Part shown: piece by piece, positions 41,956-50,405 of the stretch | Numbering within the stretch: the first letter of the stretch is position 1 | How the letters are laid out: each line of letters opens with the position of its first letter | Assembly (NCBI GenBank): GCA_019235995.1 | Contig: JAFAJV010000078.1 | Location: 1 to 64,000 of the forward strand | Source of the DNA: Vulcanimicrobiota bacterium | GTDB lineage: Bacteria > Vulcanimicrobiota > Vulcanimicrobiia > Vulcanimicrobiales > Vulcanimicrobiaceae | Length of the DNA: 64,000 bases | Direction: 5' to 3' | Program-made: the position numbers and the translations under genes | Notes under the pieces: model-generated | Told to the model about the DNA's origin: nothing | Databases searched by the model: none | What the model saw: only the letters and a program-made list of their open reading frames with translations

Positions 41956-43872
41956 ATACGCGATGGTGCGGATGAGTTCGTCGAGCGCGTCTTCGCGCAG
42001 AGCGACGGCTACCTGCACGATCCCTATGCGACGATCGGCGACGCACCGCGTTTTCACACGAAGATCGCGGGCGTCTCGTTCGAAGGGCGCCAAGACGTGA
42101 TCGCGGGGCTCCGCGCCGGCGCCGAGCTCGAGCTGCGCCGCGAGCCGCGCAACCCGCACGACCCAAACGCGATCGCCGTTGCGTACGGCAACCTGCAGCT
42201 CGGGTTCTTCAACCGAAGGATTGCGGCGCATCTCGCCCCGCTCATCGACGCGGGCGCGCGCTACCGCGCGCACATCGCATCGCTCACCGGAGGTGCGGAC
42301 CCTTCGACAGGCTCAGGGCAGGCTAAGCACCGCGGTGTGAACATCTTCGTCGAGCGGGAATCCGCGGGCCCTTCGACTCCGCTTCGGCATGCTCAGCGTC
42401 GCTCGGGACGGGCTCCGTTGCATCGAGAGTCGCAGGTTGCCGAGAGCGTTCGCGCGGCGCTGCTCGGCTCCGCGCGTCCCCACGCCGCGCAGCTCGCGGT
42501 GCTCGAGCGGCTGGACGCGGGGAAGAACACGCTCGCCCTGCTCGGAACGGGTCGCGGCAAGTCGTTCTGCTTCCAGTTCGCCGCGGCGCTGCGCGCCCTT
42601 GGACGATCTCAGGACGGTGACGGTAAGACGCTCGTCGTCTACCCGCTGCGCGCGCTGGCCAACGATCAATACGAGGCGCTGCGCCGCACGCTCGATCCGC
42701 TGGGGCTGCGGTGCTTTCGCGCGAACGGATCCATCGACAACGAGGAGCGCGAGGATCTCTTTCGCGCGCTGCGCGAGGGCGCGTGGGACGTCGTGCTTGC
42801 GACGCCGGAATTCCTCGAGTTTCACCGCGACGCGCTGCGGGGCGGCGGCACGCCGTCGTTCGTCGTCGTCGACGAGGCACACCACCTCCACGAGTCGCGT
42901 CATCGCCCCGCCTACGCTCGCCTCGCCGCGACGATCGCCTCGTTCGGCGCCGTGCAGATCCTCGCGCTGACGGCGACCGCCCGTGACGACGCGTTCCGCC
43001 GCATCGTTGACGACCTCAAGATCGACGCGTGGGTCATCGACCCGACCGTGCGCGAGAACCTCGCCGTCGTGGATGCGCGAAACACGAAGGACAAGATCGG
43101 CTACCTGACCGAGCTCTTTGGCGCGGACGGTGGGCACTCGAAGGGAATCCTGTATTGCAACTCGCGGCCGGAGGTCGCGAAGGTCGCGCAACGTCTGCGC
43201 GCGACGCTGGGCAATCGCGTCGTGTTCTATCACGGACGGATGCCGAACTCAGATCGGCTCCAGGTAGAACGGCTCTTTCGCGAGGGGCAGTTGCGGGTCG
43301 TCGTCGCCACGTCGGCCTTCGGCGAGGGCATCGACCTGCCCGACGTGCGCAACGTCGTGCTCTACCACCTCAACTTCGACTTCGGCGAGTTCAATCAGCA
43401 GGCCGGGCGAGCCGGGCGCGACGGCGCGCCCGCGCGGATTCACCTGCTCTACGGCGAGCAGGACCGTGCGTTGAACGACTATCTCATCGACATCGACGCG
43501 CCGCCGCTGGCGCGGCTCCGCGAGATCTACCGGGGCTTGAGACGACAGACTTTGGTGCGAGGTGATAACGCGCAGCTCGCGAGCATCTTAGACCTCGAGC
43601 GCGTCGCCGACCGGACGATCGGCGCGGCGCTGCGCATCTTCGCGGATTCTCAGCTGATCGAGGTCGGCGAAGACGATGAGGGGCGATTCGTGCGCTTCTT
43701 ACCGGTGACCGGTAAGGTGCAGATGGAGCGCAACGAGCGGTATGCCGAAGGAGAGGCGACTCGGGAGGCATTCGCGCAGTTCTCCGACCTCGCGCTGAAC
43801 GCACCGGCGACGACGCTGGAGCGCATCATCAACCGGCCGATCTATCCCTCCCGAGTCGAACTCCTGCGGTAG
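41956..43872 (+). CDS. HIRAN-domain RecQ-like DEAH helicase, start uncertain
   Basis: About 638 residues if begun at ATA 41956. An N-terminal HIRAN domain (IAGVSFEGRQDVIAGLRAGAELELRREPRNPHDPNAIAV) binds damaged or 3' single-strand DNA ends. The helicase core has Walker A TGRGKSFCFQF, DEAH in FVVVDEAHH, LALTATA, and the C-terminal ATSAFGEGIDLPDVRNVV and NQQAGRAGRDG of SF2 RecQ-like type. No ATG, GTG or TTG lies between secF and the HIRAN domain; GTG 42097 would delete part of the HIRAN domain, and GTG 41584 would overlap secF by 284 bases. At least four dispersed repeats lie in frame within the N-terminal half. Likely DNA repair or recombination. Confidence 0.8.
   Translation: MRDGADEFVERVFAQSDGYLHDPYATIGDAPRFHTKIAGVSFEGRQDVIAGLRAGAELELRREPRNPHDPNAIAVAYGNLQLGFFNRRIAAHLAPLIDAGARYRAHIASLTGGADPSTGSGQAKHRGVNIFVERESAGPSTPLRHAQRRSGRAPLHRESQVAESVRAALLGSARPHAAQLAVLERLDAGKNTLALLGTGRGKSFCFQFAAALRALGRSQDGDGKTLVVYPLRALANDQYEALRRTLDPLGLRCFRANGSIDNEEREDLFRALREGAWDVVLATPEFLEFHRDALRGGGTPSFVVVDEAHHLHESRHRPAYARLAATIASFGAVQILALTATARDDAFRRIVDDLKIDAWVIDPTVRENLAVVDARNTKDKIGYLTELFGADGGHSKGILYCNSRPEVAKVAQRLRATLGNRVVFYHGRMPNSDRLQVERLFREGQLRVVVATSAFGEGIDLPDVRNVVLYHLNFDFGEFNQQAGRAGRDGAPARIHLLYGEQDRALNDYLIDIDAPPLARLREIYRGLRRQTLVRGDNAQLASILDLERVADRTIGAALRIFADSQLIEVGEDDEGRFVRFLPVTGKVQMERNERYAEGEATREAFAQFSDLALNAPATTLERIINRPIYPSRVELLR
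42300..42318. repeat. Dispersed repeat copy in helicase gene (2)
   Basis: CCCTTCGACAGGCTCAGGG in frame, giving DPSTGSGQA in the protein between the HIRAN and helicase domains. One base differs from the copy at 41921. Confidence 0.75.
42369..42398. repeat. Dispersed repeat copy in helicase gene (3), variant
   Basis: CCCTTCGACTCCGCTTCGG then CATGCTCAGCG, a longer-spaced variant of the same element, in frame and giving GPSTPLRHAQR. It lies only 50 bases from copy 2. Confidence 0.55.
42596..42614. repeat. Dispersed repeat copy in helicase gene (4), degenerate
   Basis: CCCTTGGACGATCTCAGGA, a degenerate copy between Walker A and the next helicase motif, encoding LGRSQDGDG. It suggests an older insertion in this gene. 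Confidence 0.45.
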
Positions 43873-45249
43873 CTACTCCGTATCCACCGGCAGATTCGAT
43901 CGCGGCATCGTCAGGAAGTAACTCGCCGGATACTTCGCGCGGATCCTCTTGAACTTGCGCGCGGGCTGCGAGAAGTTGAAGCTGTCGTCGAGGCTGTTGG
44001 CGCGCGTGTCGGTGTACCCTTGCCACGAGGAGGATCCCGATAATGCGCCCAGCGACGGGAGGTTGAAGGCCTCTTCGATGAACTTCAGGATGCTTCCGAA
44101 CTCATACGTCGTCTTCGATACGTAGTTCGTCTTGGCGTACGGCGAGATGATCAGGCACGGCACGCGGATGCCCAGGCCGCGGAAGTCCAGCTTGGGCGGC
44201 CGCGCGTTGTCGTAGAATCCGCCCCAGTCATCCCACAGCAGGACGATTGCGGTCGAGTTCCACTGCGGTCCGGATCCGACGGCGTTCACGATCGAGGAGA
44301 CCCACGAGGGTCCCTTGTCGCTATGGGAGCCGGGATGATCGGAATCGTCGTGGTTCGGCGTCACCCAGCTCACCTGCGCGAGGTTGCCGTTCTGCGCGTC
44401 GGTGAGGACTTGCGTCTCGGGTTGGACCATGTCTTTCTGCCAGTCGGGCCCGCGGCGCACGTACTTGATCGCCTCGAACGGCGACCAGATGCCGGCGTGC
44501 TTGATCACGTCGACGTAGTACTTCCAGCTGATGCCGTTCTGGTCGAGATCCTGCGCGATCGTGTTGAACTGCGTGAAGCACGGATAGGGTCCGGCGAAGT
44601 AGAGCTCCTTGCGTTTCGTGTCGATCACGTCGGTCATCGTGCCGCGCGGAGAGTCGCAGCTGTTGTAGGCCCCGTCCGAGAAGTCGGCCAGCGCCCAGAG
44701 CGGATTCTGTTGGACGTTGTCGGTGCCGGCGACGAGCGTGATGTGGGCGGTCCAACTCGGCCCGAACTCCGTCGGGAACATGTGGTCCGCGAGCACGTAC
44801 TGACCGGCCATGTCCCAGTACGGCTGCACCTGCGAACGCTCGATGTAGGCATACGCGGCATCACTGCCCTTCATGCCCCATTTCGTGAAGCCGTCCATCT
44901 TGCCGTTGTCCCAATCGATGATCGAGGCCGGGTAGAGGTGCTCCAAATTGGGCTCGACCTCGAACGTGTCCTGATGCAGCGTGATCTTCACTCGCTTGCC
45001 GGCCTTCTTGCCCCACCCCACCGTGGGGGCGTCGGCCCCCGGATAGCCGGCGAAGAAATTATCGAAGCTGCGATTCTCCTGGACGATGATGACGACGTGC
45101 TGGATATAGTTGCTTGCGACGCTGCGTTCGATCGGCGAGATCCCCGGCGCAATCGCCTGAGGGAGCGCACTCGACGACGAACCGGAAGCGCATCCCGCAC
45201 AAAGGGCAACGGCCAGCGCGGAAAGGGCGGCGAGAGATTTGGCGGCCAT
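43873..45249 (-). CDS. Secreted lipoprotein-like phosphoesterase (phospholipase C/acid phosphatase family)
   Basis: 458 residues from ATG 45249 with CGAGGAACAC upstream. The signal peptide ends in ALCAGC, a lipobox-like Cys near residue 20, suggesting a lipoprotein. The PF04185 phosphoesterase family signature VVIIVQENRSFDNFFAGYP (metal/nucleophile region) and the metal motif LLWDDWGGFYDN are present, with PHDDSDHPG and a C-terminal Tyr/Asn-rich tail. Such enzymes hydrolyse phosphocholine or other phosphoesters outside the cell. A paralogue lies on the same strand at 57992. Its stop abuts the helicase stop in TAGCTA. Confidence 0.85.
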   Translation of the reverse strand: MAAKSLAALSALAVALCAGCASGSSSSALPQAIAPGISPIERSVASNYIQHVVIIVQENRSFDNFFAGYPGADAPTVGWGKKAGKRVKITLHQDTFEVEPNLEHLYPASIIDWDNGKMDGFTKWGMKGSDAAYAYIERSQVQPYWDMAGQYVLADHMFPTEFGPSWTAHITLVAGTDNVQQNPLWALADFSDGAYNSCDSPRGTMTDVIDTKRKELYFAGPYPCFTQFNTIAQDLDQNGISWKYYVDVIKHAGIWSPFEAIKYVRRGPDWQKDMVQPETQVLTDAQNGNLAQVSWVTPNHDDSDHPGSHSDKGPSWVSSIVNAVGSGPQWNSTAIVLLWDDWGGFYDNARPPKLDFRGLGIRVPCLIISPYAKTNYVSKTTYEFGSILKFIEEAFNLPSLGALSGSSSWQGYTDTRANSLDDSFNFSQPARKFKRIRAKYPASYFLTMPRSNLPVDTE

Positions 45250-45337
45250 GTGTTCCTCGTTTGAAGTAGGTCTGGGCTGTCCGGTGCTGTTCCGCGCGGC
45301 ATGTACCCTTCCTTCGGCCTCTGCGGGGCGGTCCGCC

Positions 45338-46573
45338 TCAAGTGGTGACGCGGGTCATCGCGTCCTCATCGACCGCTTGATAAAAGGAGTTATCCGTCTC
45401 GGTGACGCCCGCCGACGCCCATGGGTCGATCTGGCGGCGTGAGGTCGGAAGGTGTACGGTCGGGCCGACCGCGTCGGAGTAGTCGGAACCGCCAAACGCC
45501 TTAAAGTCGTCGGACTCGCGATGCGACAGTACGAGCGAGCGCACCGCCTCAGCGGCCGCGCGCGCGTCGGCGCGGACTTTATCGCTCATCCGCGCATCGC
45601 TCGCCAACTTCTCGTAGAACGCGATGGCGGGCCGATCGGCGCGCCATGGCATGTCGCTCGTCGCTTCGGGGAAGCGCGCCATGCCGTCGATCGCGCGCGC
45701 GTCGTTATGTACGGCGCGGCGGACGCCGGACGCGCGTGCCTCGGCGGCGACGTCGTCGTTGAGCTGCTTAACGCTCCGCTCGGCGCGAGCGATCTTTTCC
45801 GGATCGAGGTCGAGCACGTCGAAGGCCGCGGCGGGGCCGAAGTCGAGCTCGCCGGCGTCGTACTTCGTGCGCATGACGTCGTTGACGATCGCCTTCGCCA
45901 TGGCGTCGGGCGCGTGCGCATGCGAAGCGATCGCATGCGCCACGCCGCTAGGCACTCCGGGGGCGAGCATCGTCTCGGGGCTCGCCGCGAGATATTTCAC
46001 GCCGGCATGCGAGAGCGCGTCCGCGAACCCCATCGTGTCCATCAGGCATTGATTCGCTACGACTCCGTCGACGCCGCGGCCGGCATCCTCGGGGTGCTCA
46101 TGCGCGTGCAGCGTGACTCCGTCGGAGATCGCCTTGGCGATGTCCGGCATGCTCATGACGCGACCGTCGCGCGTCTCGAGCCCGCCGCCGTCGCCCCCGC
46201 CATGATCGACGAGATCGAGCCAGGTCGTCTGCGCGCCGCTGGCCTGCGCGTTGCCGAGCGTGTGGGCGACGAAGCGGGCCAGATTCGCCTCGCTGCTCAT
46301 CTCGTGCGCGCGCACGAGGTGGACGCGCGACACGTCGCCGTCGGCGATGGTGTACTGCTCGGTGTGCAGCGCGCCGGAGACGACGGCGTCGCCGTCGGCC
46401 CGCAGCCGCGTGGTGTCCTCGACGGTGAACTCGATCCGCGAATCGGTCCGGCTCGTGCGCAAGGCCTGCGAGAGCGTGGACTCCTGGATCGCGTCGAGGT
46501 TGTTGTCGCCGTCGCGATAAATTCCGAATTCGAGCGAGCGGCGCACGGGCGCCGCGGTGACGTTCTGCAGCAT
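45338..46573 (-). CDS. Clostripain-like (C11) cysteine peptidase, no signal peptide
   Basis: 411 residues from ATG 46573. Clostripain-family features: the N-terminal IYRDGDNNLDAIQE strand, the catalytic His in WLDLVDHGGGDGGGLE (about residue 122) and the catalytic Cys in VANQCLMDTMGFADAL (about residue 173). Clan CD enzymes cleave after basic residues. No signal peptide is seen, so secretion is unproved; it may be cytosolic or released by another route. The Shine-Dalgarno site GGGAGG is paired in a hairpin, see separate entry. Downstream is the phosphoesterase. Confidence 0.82.
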   Translation of the reverse strand: MLQNVTAAPVRRSLEFGIYRDGDNNLDAIQESTLSQALRTSRTDSRIEFTVEDTTRLRADGDAVVSGALHTEQYTIADGDVSRVHLVRAHEMSSEANLARFVAHTLGNAQASGAQTTWLDLVDHGGGDGGGLETRDGRVMSMPDIAKAISDGVTLHAHEHPEDAGRGVDGVVANQCLMDTMGFADALSHAGVKYLAASPETMLAPGVPSGVAHAIASHAHAPDAMAKAIVNDVMRTKYDAGELDFGPAAAFDVLDLDPEKIARAERSVKQLNDDVAAEARASGVRRAVHNDARAIDGMARFPEATSDMPWRADRPAIAFYEKLASDARMSDKVRADARAAAEAVRSLVLSHRESDDFKAFGGSDYSDAVGPTVHLPTSRRQIDPWASAGVTETDNSFYQAVDEDAMTRVTT

Positions 46574-46578
46574 GAGGC

Positions 46579-46603
46579 CCTCCCGAGGTGGTGAGTCGGG
46601 AGG
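46579..46603 (-). promoter_or_regulatory. Hairpin masking the ribosome-binding site of the C11 peptidase
   Basis: On the minus strand, CCTCCCGA pairs with TCGGGAGG (8 bp, 9-base loop). The 3' arm contains the Shine-Dalgarno GGGAGG, 5 bases from ATG 46573. Ribosome access would need melting, so this may be a thermometer- or ligand-type switch. Confidence 0.5.
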
Positions 46604-46834
46604 CTTACTGCGACGATGGACCCGGTTGACTAGACGGCCGGGCGGCGCGCCCGTCCAACCCGGCCACGCCGGCGAGAAGGCAGCCGAGCCGGTCCTTGGC
46701 CGAGCTGGCTACGAAACGCATATCGGCGCAACCGGCCGCCGTACTATTCTGAAGGCCTTGGCGAAAATGCGTTGCGCCACACAGAGAACAGCCGTTCGGA
46801 ATGTGGCCGTGCTTTTAGGGGAAACTACCGGCTC

Positions 46835-48514
46835 GTGACGCGCGATCACGACGTCTTGGTGCTGGGCGCCGGCTTGGCCGGCATGCGCGCCGCGCTCGAG
46901 GCCGCGCGCGGCGGCGCCGACGTCGCCATCGTCACCAAGGTGCACCCCATCCGCAGCCACTCGAGCGCGGCGCAGGGCGGCATCAACGCCGCGATCTCCG
47001 AGGAAGACAGCTGGGAGTCGCACGCGTTCGACACCGTCAAGGGCAGCGATTATCTCGCGGATCAAGACGCGGTCGAAATCATGGCCCAGGAGGCGCCCTC
47101 GGACATCATCGAGTTCGAGCACATGGGCGTCATCTTCTATCGCGGCCCCGACGGCAAGCTCGGGAAGCGCGCGTTCGGCGGCGCATCGCTCGCGCGCACG
47201 TACTTCGTCGGCGACATCACTGGACAGGCTCTGCTCGTCACGCTCTACGACCAGATTCTCAAGGCGGGCGTCAAGGTCTACGAGGAGTGGTTCGCCACCG
47301 AGCTTTTCATGGAAGGCGGCGCATGCCGCGGCATGGTGGCGCTGGAGATGATCACGGGAGAGCTGCACCTGCTGCGCTCGAAGGCGGTCATCGTCGCGAG
47401 CGGCGGTCTCGGGCGTCTCTACGAGCCGAGCACCAACGCGCTGATCTGCACGGGCGATGGCTACTCCCTGGCATATCGCGCCGGCGCGCCGCTGATGGAC
47501 ATGGAGATGGTTCAATACCATCCGACGACGCTGGCCGGGAGCGGCTTCTTGATGACGGAAGCGGCCCGCGGCGAGGGCGCGTACCTGCTCAACTCCGAGG
47601 GCGAGCGCTTCATGAAGCGCTACGCGCCCAACAAAATGGAGCTGGCCGCGCGCGACGTCACGTCGCGCGCCGAGGCGACCGAGATTGCCGAGGGCCGCGG
47701 GATCGACGGCAACGTATTACTCGACCTGCGCCACCTCGGCCCCGACGTCATATTGAAGAAACTTCCGCAGATTCACGAGATGGCGCTCGACTATCTCGGC
47801 ATCGACATGATCAAGGACCCCGTCCCGGTGCGTCCCGGGATGCACTATCAAATGGGCGGCATCAAGACCGACGTCGACGGAGCGACGAGCGTGCCCGGTC
47901 TCTACGCGGCCGGCGAGGTCGCGTGCGTCAGCGTCCACGGCGGGAACCGCCTCGGCGCCAACTCGCTGCTCGACACGATCGTCTTTGGGCGCCGCTCCGG
48001 CAAGGCATCGGCGGAATACGTCAAGCGCACGGCGGCGAGCACGGGCGGCGAAGACCTGTTGGCTTCGGAGCAGGCGCGCCTGCAGGAGCTGCTCCAGCGC
48101 CCGTACACGGGTGACACACCGGCCGGGCTGCGACTCGAGCTCGCCGTCATGATGGACAAGAAGGTCGGGTTGTATCGAAATGAGGCCGGCCTGCGCGAGG
48201 CGCTCGCGGCGATCGAGGGATACAAGCAGCGCTACGCGCGAATCGCCGTCGGCGACAAGGGAAGAGTCTTCAATCAGGCGCTGGAGTTCGTGCTCGAGCT
48301 CGGCTACCTGCTGGACTGCGGCGAAGCGATCATACGCGCCGCGCTGGAGCGCAAGGAGAGCCGCGGAGCGCACACGCACACCGAGCATCCGGATCGCAAC
48401 GACGCGGAGTGGCTGAAGCACGTCGTGCTGACCCATCGCGGCGGCCGCGAGCCGGAGGTCTCGCACGTCCCCGTCACCATCACACGCTGGAAGCCCGAGG
48501 TGCGCACGTACTGA
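46835..48514 (+). CDS. sdhA: Succinate dehydrogenase/fumarate reductase flavoprotein subunit
   Basis: 559 residues from GTG 46835, with AGGGGAAA upstream. FAD site VLGAGLAGMRAALEAARGGADVAIVTK, the covalent-FAD His region RSHSSAAQGG, substrate residues HPTTLAGSGFLMTEAARGEGA and HGGNRLGANSLLDTIVFGRR are all intact. The product converts succinate and fumarate. A TGATG overlap links it to sdhB. The third gene encodes a CCG-motif subunit rather than cytochrome b anchors, which places the complex in the non-classical (type E) group. Confidence 0.96.
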   Translation: MTRDHDVLVLGAGLAGMRAALEAARGGADVAIVTKVHPIRSHSSAAQGGINAAISEEDSWESHAFDTVKGSDYLADQDAVEIMAQEAPSDIIEFEHMGVIFYRGPDGKLGKRAFGGASLARTYFVGDITGQALLVTLYDQILKAGVKVYEEWFATELFMEGGACRGMVALEMITGELHLLRSKAVIVASGGLGRLYEPSTNALICTGDGYSLAYRAGAPLMDMEMVQYHPTTLAGSGFLMTEAARGEGAYLLNSEGERFMKRYAPNKMELAARDVTSRAEATEIAEGRGIDGNVLLDLRHLGPDVILKKLPQIHEMALDYLGIDMIKDPVPVRPGMHYQMGGIKTDVDGATSVPGLYAAGEVACVSVHGGNRLGANSLLDTIVFGRRSGKASAEYVKRTAASTGGEDLLASEQARLQELLQRPYTGDTPAGLRLELAVMMDKKVGLYRNEAGLREALAAIEGYKQRYARIAVGDKGRVFNQALEFVLELGYLLDCGEAIIRAALERKESRGAHTHTEHPDRNDAEWLKHVVLTHRGGREPEVSHVPVTITRWKPEVRTY

Positions 48515-49524
48515 TGCAGTTCACGATCGAAGTCGGGCGATACAACCCCGAGGGCCGCTACGCGGACAACGCGATCCCGGGCGAGCCGTTTCCGGCACCG
48601 TGGAACCGTTCGCCGGTTCGGCGCTACCAGACGTACACCGTCGACCTTCCCGAGCACGCGGTCGTGCTGGATGCGTTGATCGAGATCCGCGAATACCAGG
48701 ACCAGTCGCTGGCGGTGCGCTGCGCCTGCCGCAGCGCGATCTGCGGCTCGTGCGCGATGTGGATCAACGGCCACGCGAACCTGGCCTGCAAGAGCAAGCT
48801 GCAAGCGTTCACCAAGGACGGCAAGACGCGCGTCGAGTCGCCGCCGTCCATGCCGGTCATCCGTGACCTCGTCTGCGACATGGCGCCGTTTTGGGAGAAA
48901 CACCTCGCGGTGAAGCCCTGGCTGCAGAACAAACAGCCGATCCCGCCGCCCGACGAGGAATACCGCGTGCCGAACGCAGCGATGGAAGAGCTCATTCAGG
49001 AGGTGAGCTGCATCAGCTGTGGCGCGTGTCTGATGGACTGCGAGTCCTTTGCCGTCAACTCGGAGTTCCTCGGCCCGCAGGCGCTCGCACAGGCGTATCG
49101 CTACACGGGCGATCCGCGCGACGCGGAGACGAAGGAGCGGCTGGGCCAATACAGCGAGTCCGGGGGCATCTGGGACTGCACGCACTGCTACGAGTGCGTC
49201 GCGCAGTGTCCCAAGGGCGTTGCGCCGCTCGATCAGATTCTGAAGCTGCGCAAGCTCGCGGTGGACGCCGGCTTCACCAACAATGCCGGCACCCGCCACG
49301 CCGACGCGTTCGCGGAGTCGGTACGGGACAGCGGACGCCTCAACGAGCTCACGCTGATGCCGAAGTCGATCGGCTACTTCAACGTCATCGAGCAGCTCAA
49401 GGTGCTCCCGAGCGCGTTCAACATGCTGCGTGCCGGCAAGCTCCCGCCGCTCATCCATCATAAGATTCCAGGACTCAAACGCATCAAGGCGATTTTCGAA
49501 CGTGTCGGAGGACGGTTCAAGTGA
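48514..49524 (+). CDS. sdhB: Succinate dehydrogenase/fumarate reductase iron-sulphur subunit, long form
   Basis: 336 residues, about 90 more than classical SdhB. 2Fe-2S ligands lie in CACRSAICGSCAMWINGHANLAC; the second cluster in CISCGACLMDC; the third in CTHCYECVAQCPKG, which has the extra Cys (C-x2-C-x2-C-x3-C) known to replace the [3Fe-4S] centre by [4Fe-4S] in type E enzymes. The C-terminal extension (about 250-336) is unlike E. coli SdhB. Electron transfer from SdhA flavin to the CCG subunit. Overlaps sdhA and the next gene. Confidence 0.95.
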   Translation: MQFTIEVGRYNPEGRYADNAIPGEPFPAPWNRSPVRRYQTYTVDLPEHAVVLDALIEIREYQDQSLAVRCACRSAICGSCAMWINGHANLACKSKLQAFTKDGKTRVESPPSMPVIRDLVCDMAPFWEKHLAVKPWLQNKQPIPPPDEEYRVPNAAMEELIQEVSCISCGACLMDCESFAVNSEFLGPQALAQAYRYTGDPRDAETKERLGQYSESGGIWDCTHCYECVAQCPKGVAPLDQILKLRKLAVDAGFTNNAGTRHADAFAESVRDSGRLNELTLMPKSIGYFNVIEQLKVLPSAFNMLRAGKLPPLIHHKIPGLKRIKAIFERVGGRFK

Positions 49525-50405
49525 AGGTTGCGTTCTATCCCGGCTGCGTGTCGAAGGGCGCCTGTCCGGAGCTCTATGTGTCGGCTACGGCCATCGCCGA
49601 ACCGCTCGGCCTGGAGCTCCACGAGCTCACGCAGGCGCCGTGCACCGGGGCCGGCGTGCTCAGCGAGCAGAACCCCGAGCTCGCCGACGCGCTCAACGGC
49701 CTGACGCTCGCCATGGCGGAGGCGCAGGACGCCGACCTCATGACGATTTGCAGCACGTGTCAGGGCGTGCTCTCCAATCACAACTATCACCTGCAGCAAG
49801 ATCCAGGCCGCATGGATCGCGCCAACGCGACGATCGCCGACCAGGGCTTCCGCTACGGCGGCACGACCAAGGTCAAGCATCTGCTCTGGATGCTCTTCGA
49901 AGACATCGGGATCGATCGCGTCGCCGCTCGCATCAAGCGCAAGCTCACCGGGCTGAAGATCGCGCCGTTCTACGGCTGCTACATCTTGCGGCCCGTCGAG
50001 TCGCTCGGGCTACGCGAGCGCCCCGAGCGTAAGACGTATCTCGAGCGGCTCATCGCGCTGCTCGGGGCCGAGCCCGTCGAGTATCGCGGCTCAACGAAGT
50101 GCTGCGGCTTCCCGATGCTGACGTTCAATCGCGACAAGGCGCTCGCGATGGGCGGCAACCACATCATCGAGGCGAAGGAGAAGGGCGCCGACCTTCTCGT
50201 GACGCCCTGTCCGCTCTGCCATCTGAATCTCGATGGGCAGCAGCCGGACGCTGCGAGAGTGCTCAAGCAAGAGATCGACGTACCGATCTTCCACCTGCCG
50301 CAACTCTTGGGACTCGCGTTCGGTCTCGAGCCCGAGCAGCTGCGTCTCAACCACCACGTCGTGTCGACGAAAGGCGCGCTGGAAAAAATCGAGCTGAAAG
50401 TCTAG
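49521..50405 (+). CDS. CCG-domain subunit of a type E succinate dehydrogenase/fumarate reductase (SdhE/HdrB-like)
   Basis: 294 residues. Two cysteine-rich CCG domains: the second is complete (Cys153, Cys194-Cys195, Cys230, Cys233 in STKCCGFPML and TPCPLCH). In the first, Cys9, Cys41, Cys77 and Cys80 are present but the CC pair reads CTG (APCTGAGVL), lacking one Cys. The family includes heterodisulphide reductase HdrB and SdhE of archaeal/epsilonproteobacterial SQR/MFR. No hydrophobic anchor subunit (SdhC/D) follows: the next gene is on the opposite strand. Membrane attachment through amphipathic parts is assumed in this group. Confidence 0.9.
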   Translation: MKVAFYPGCVSKGACPELYVSATAIAEPLGLELHELTQAPCTGAGVLSEQNPELADALNGLTLAMAEAQDADLMTICSTCQGVLSNHNYHLQQDPGRMDRANATIADQGFRYGGTTKVKHLLWMLFEDIGIDRVAARIKRKLTGLKIAPFYGCYILRPVESLGLRERPERKTYLERLIALLGAEPVEYRGSTKCCGFPMLTFNRDKALAMGGNHIIEAKEKGADLLVTPCPLCHLNLDGQQPDAARVLKQEIDVPIFHLPQLLGLAFGLEPEQLRLNHHVVSTKGALEKIELKV

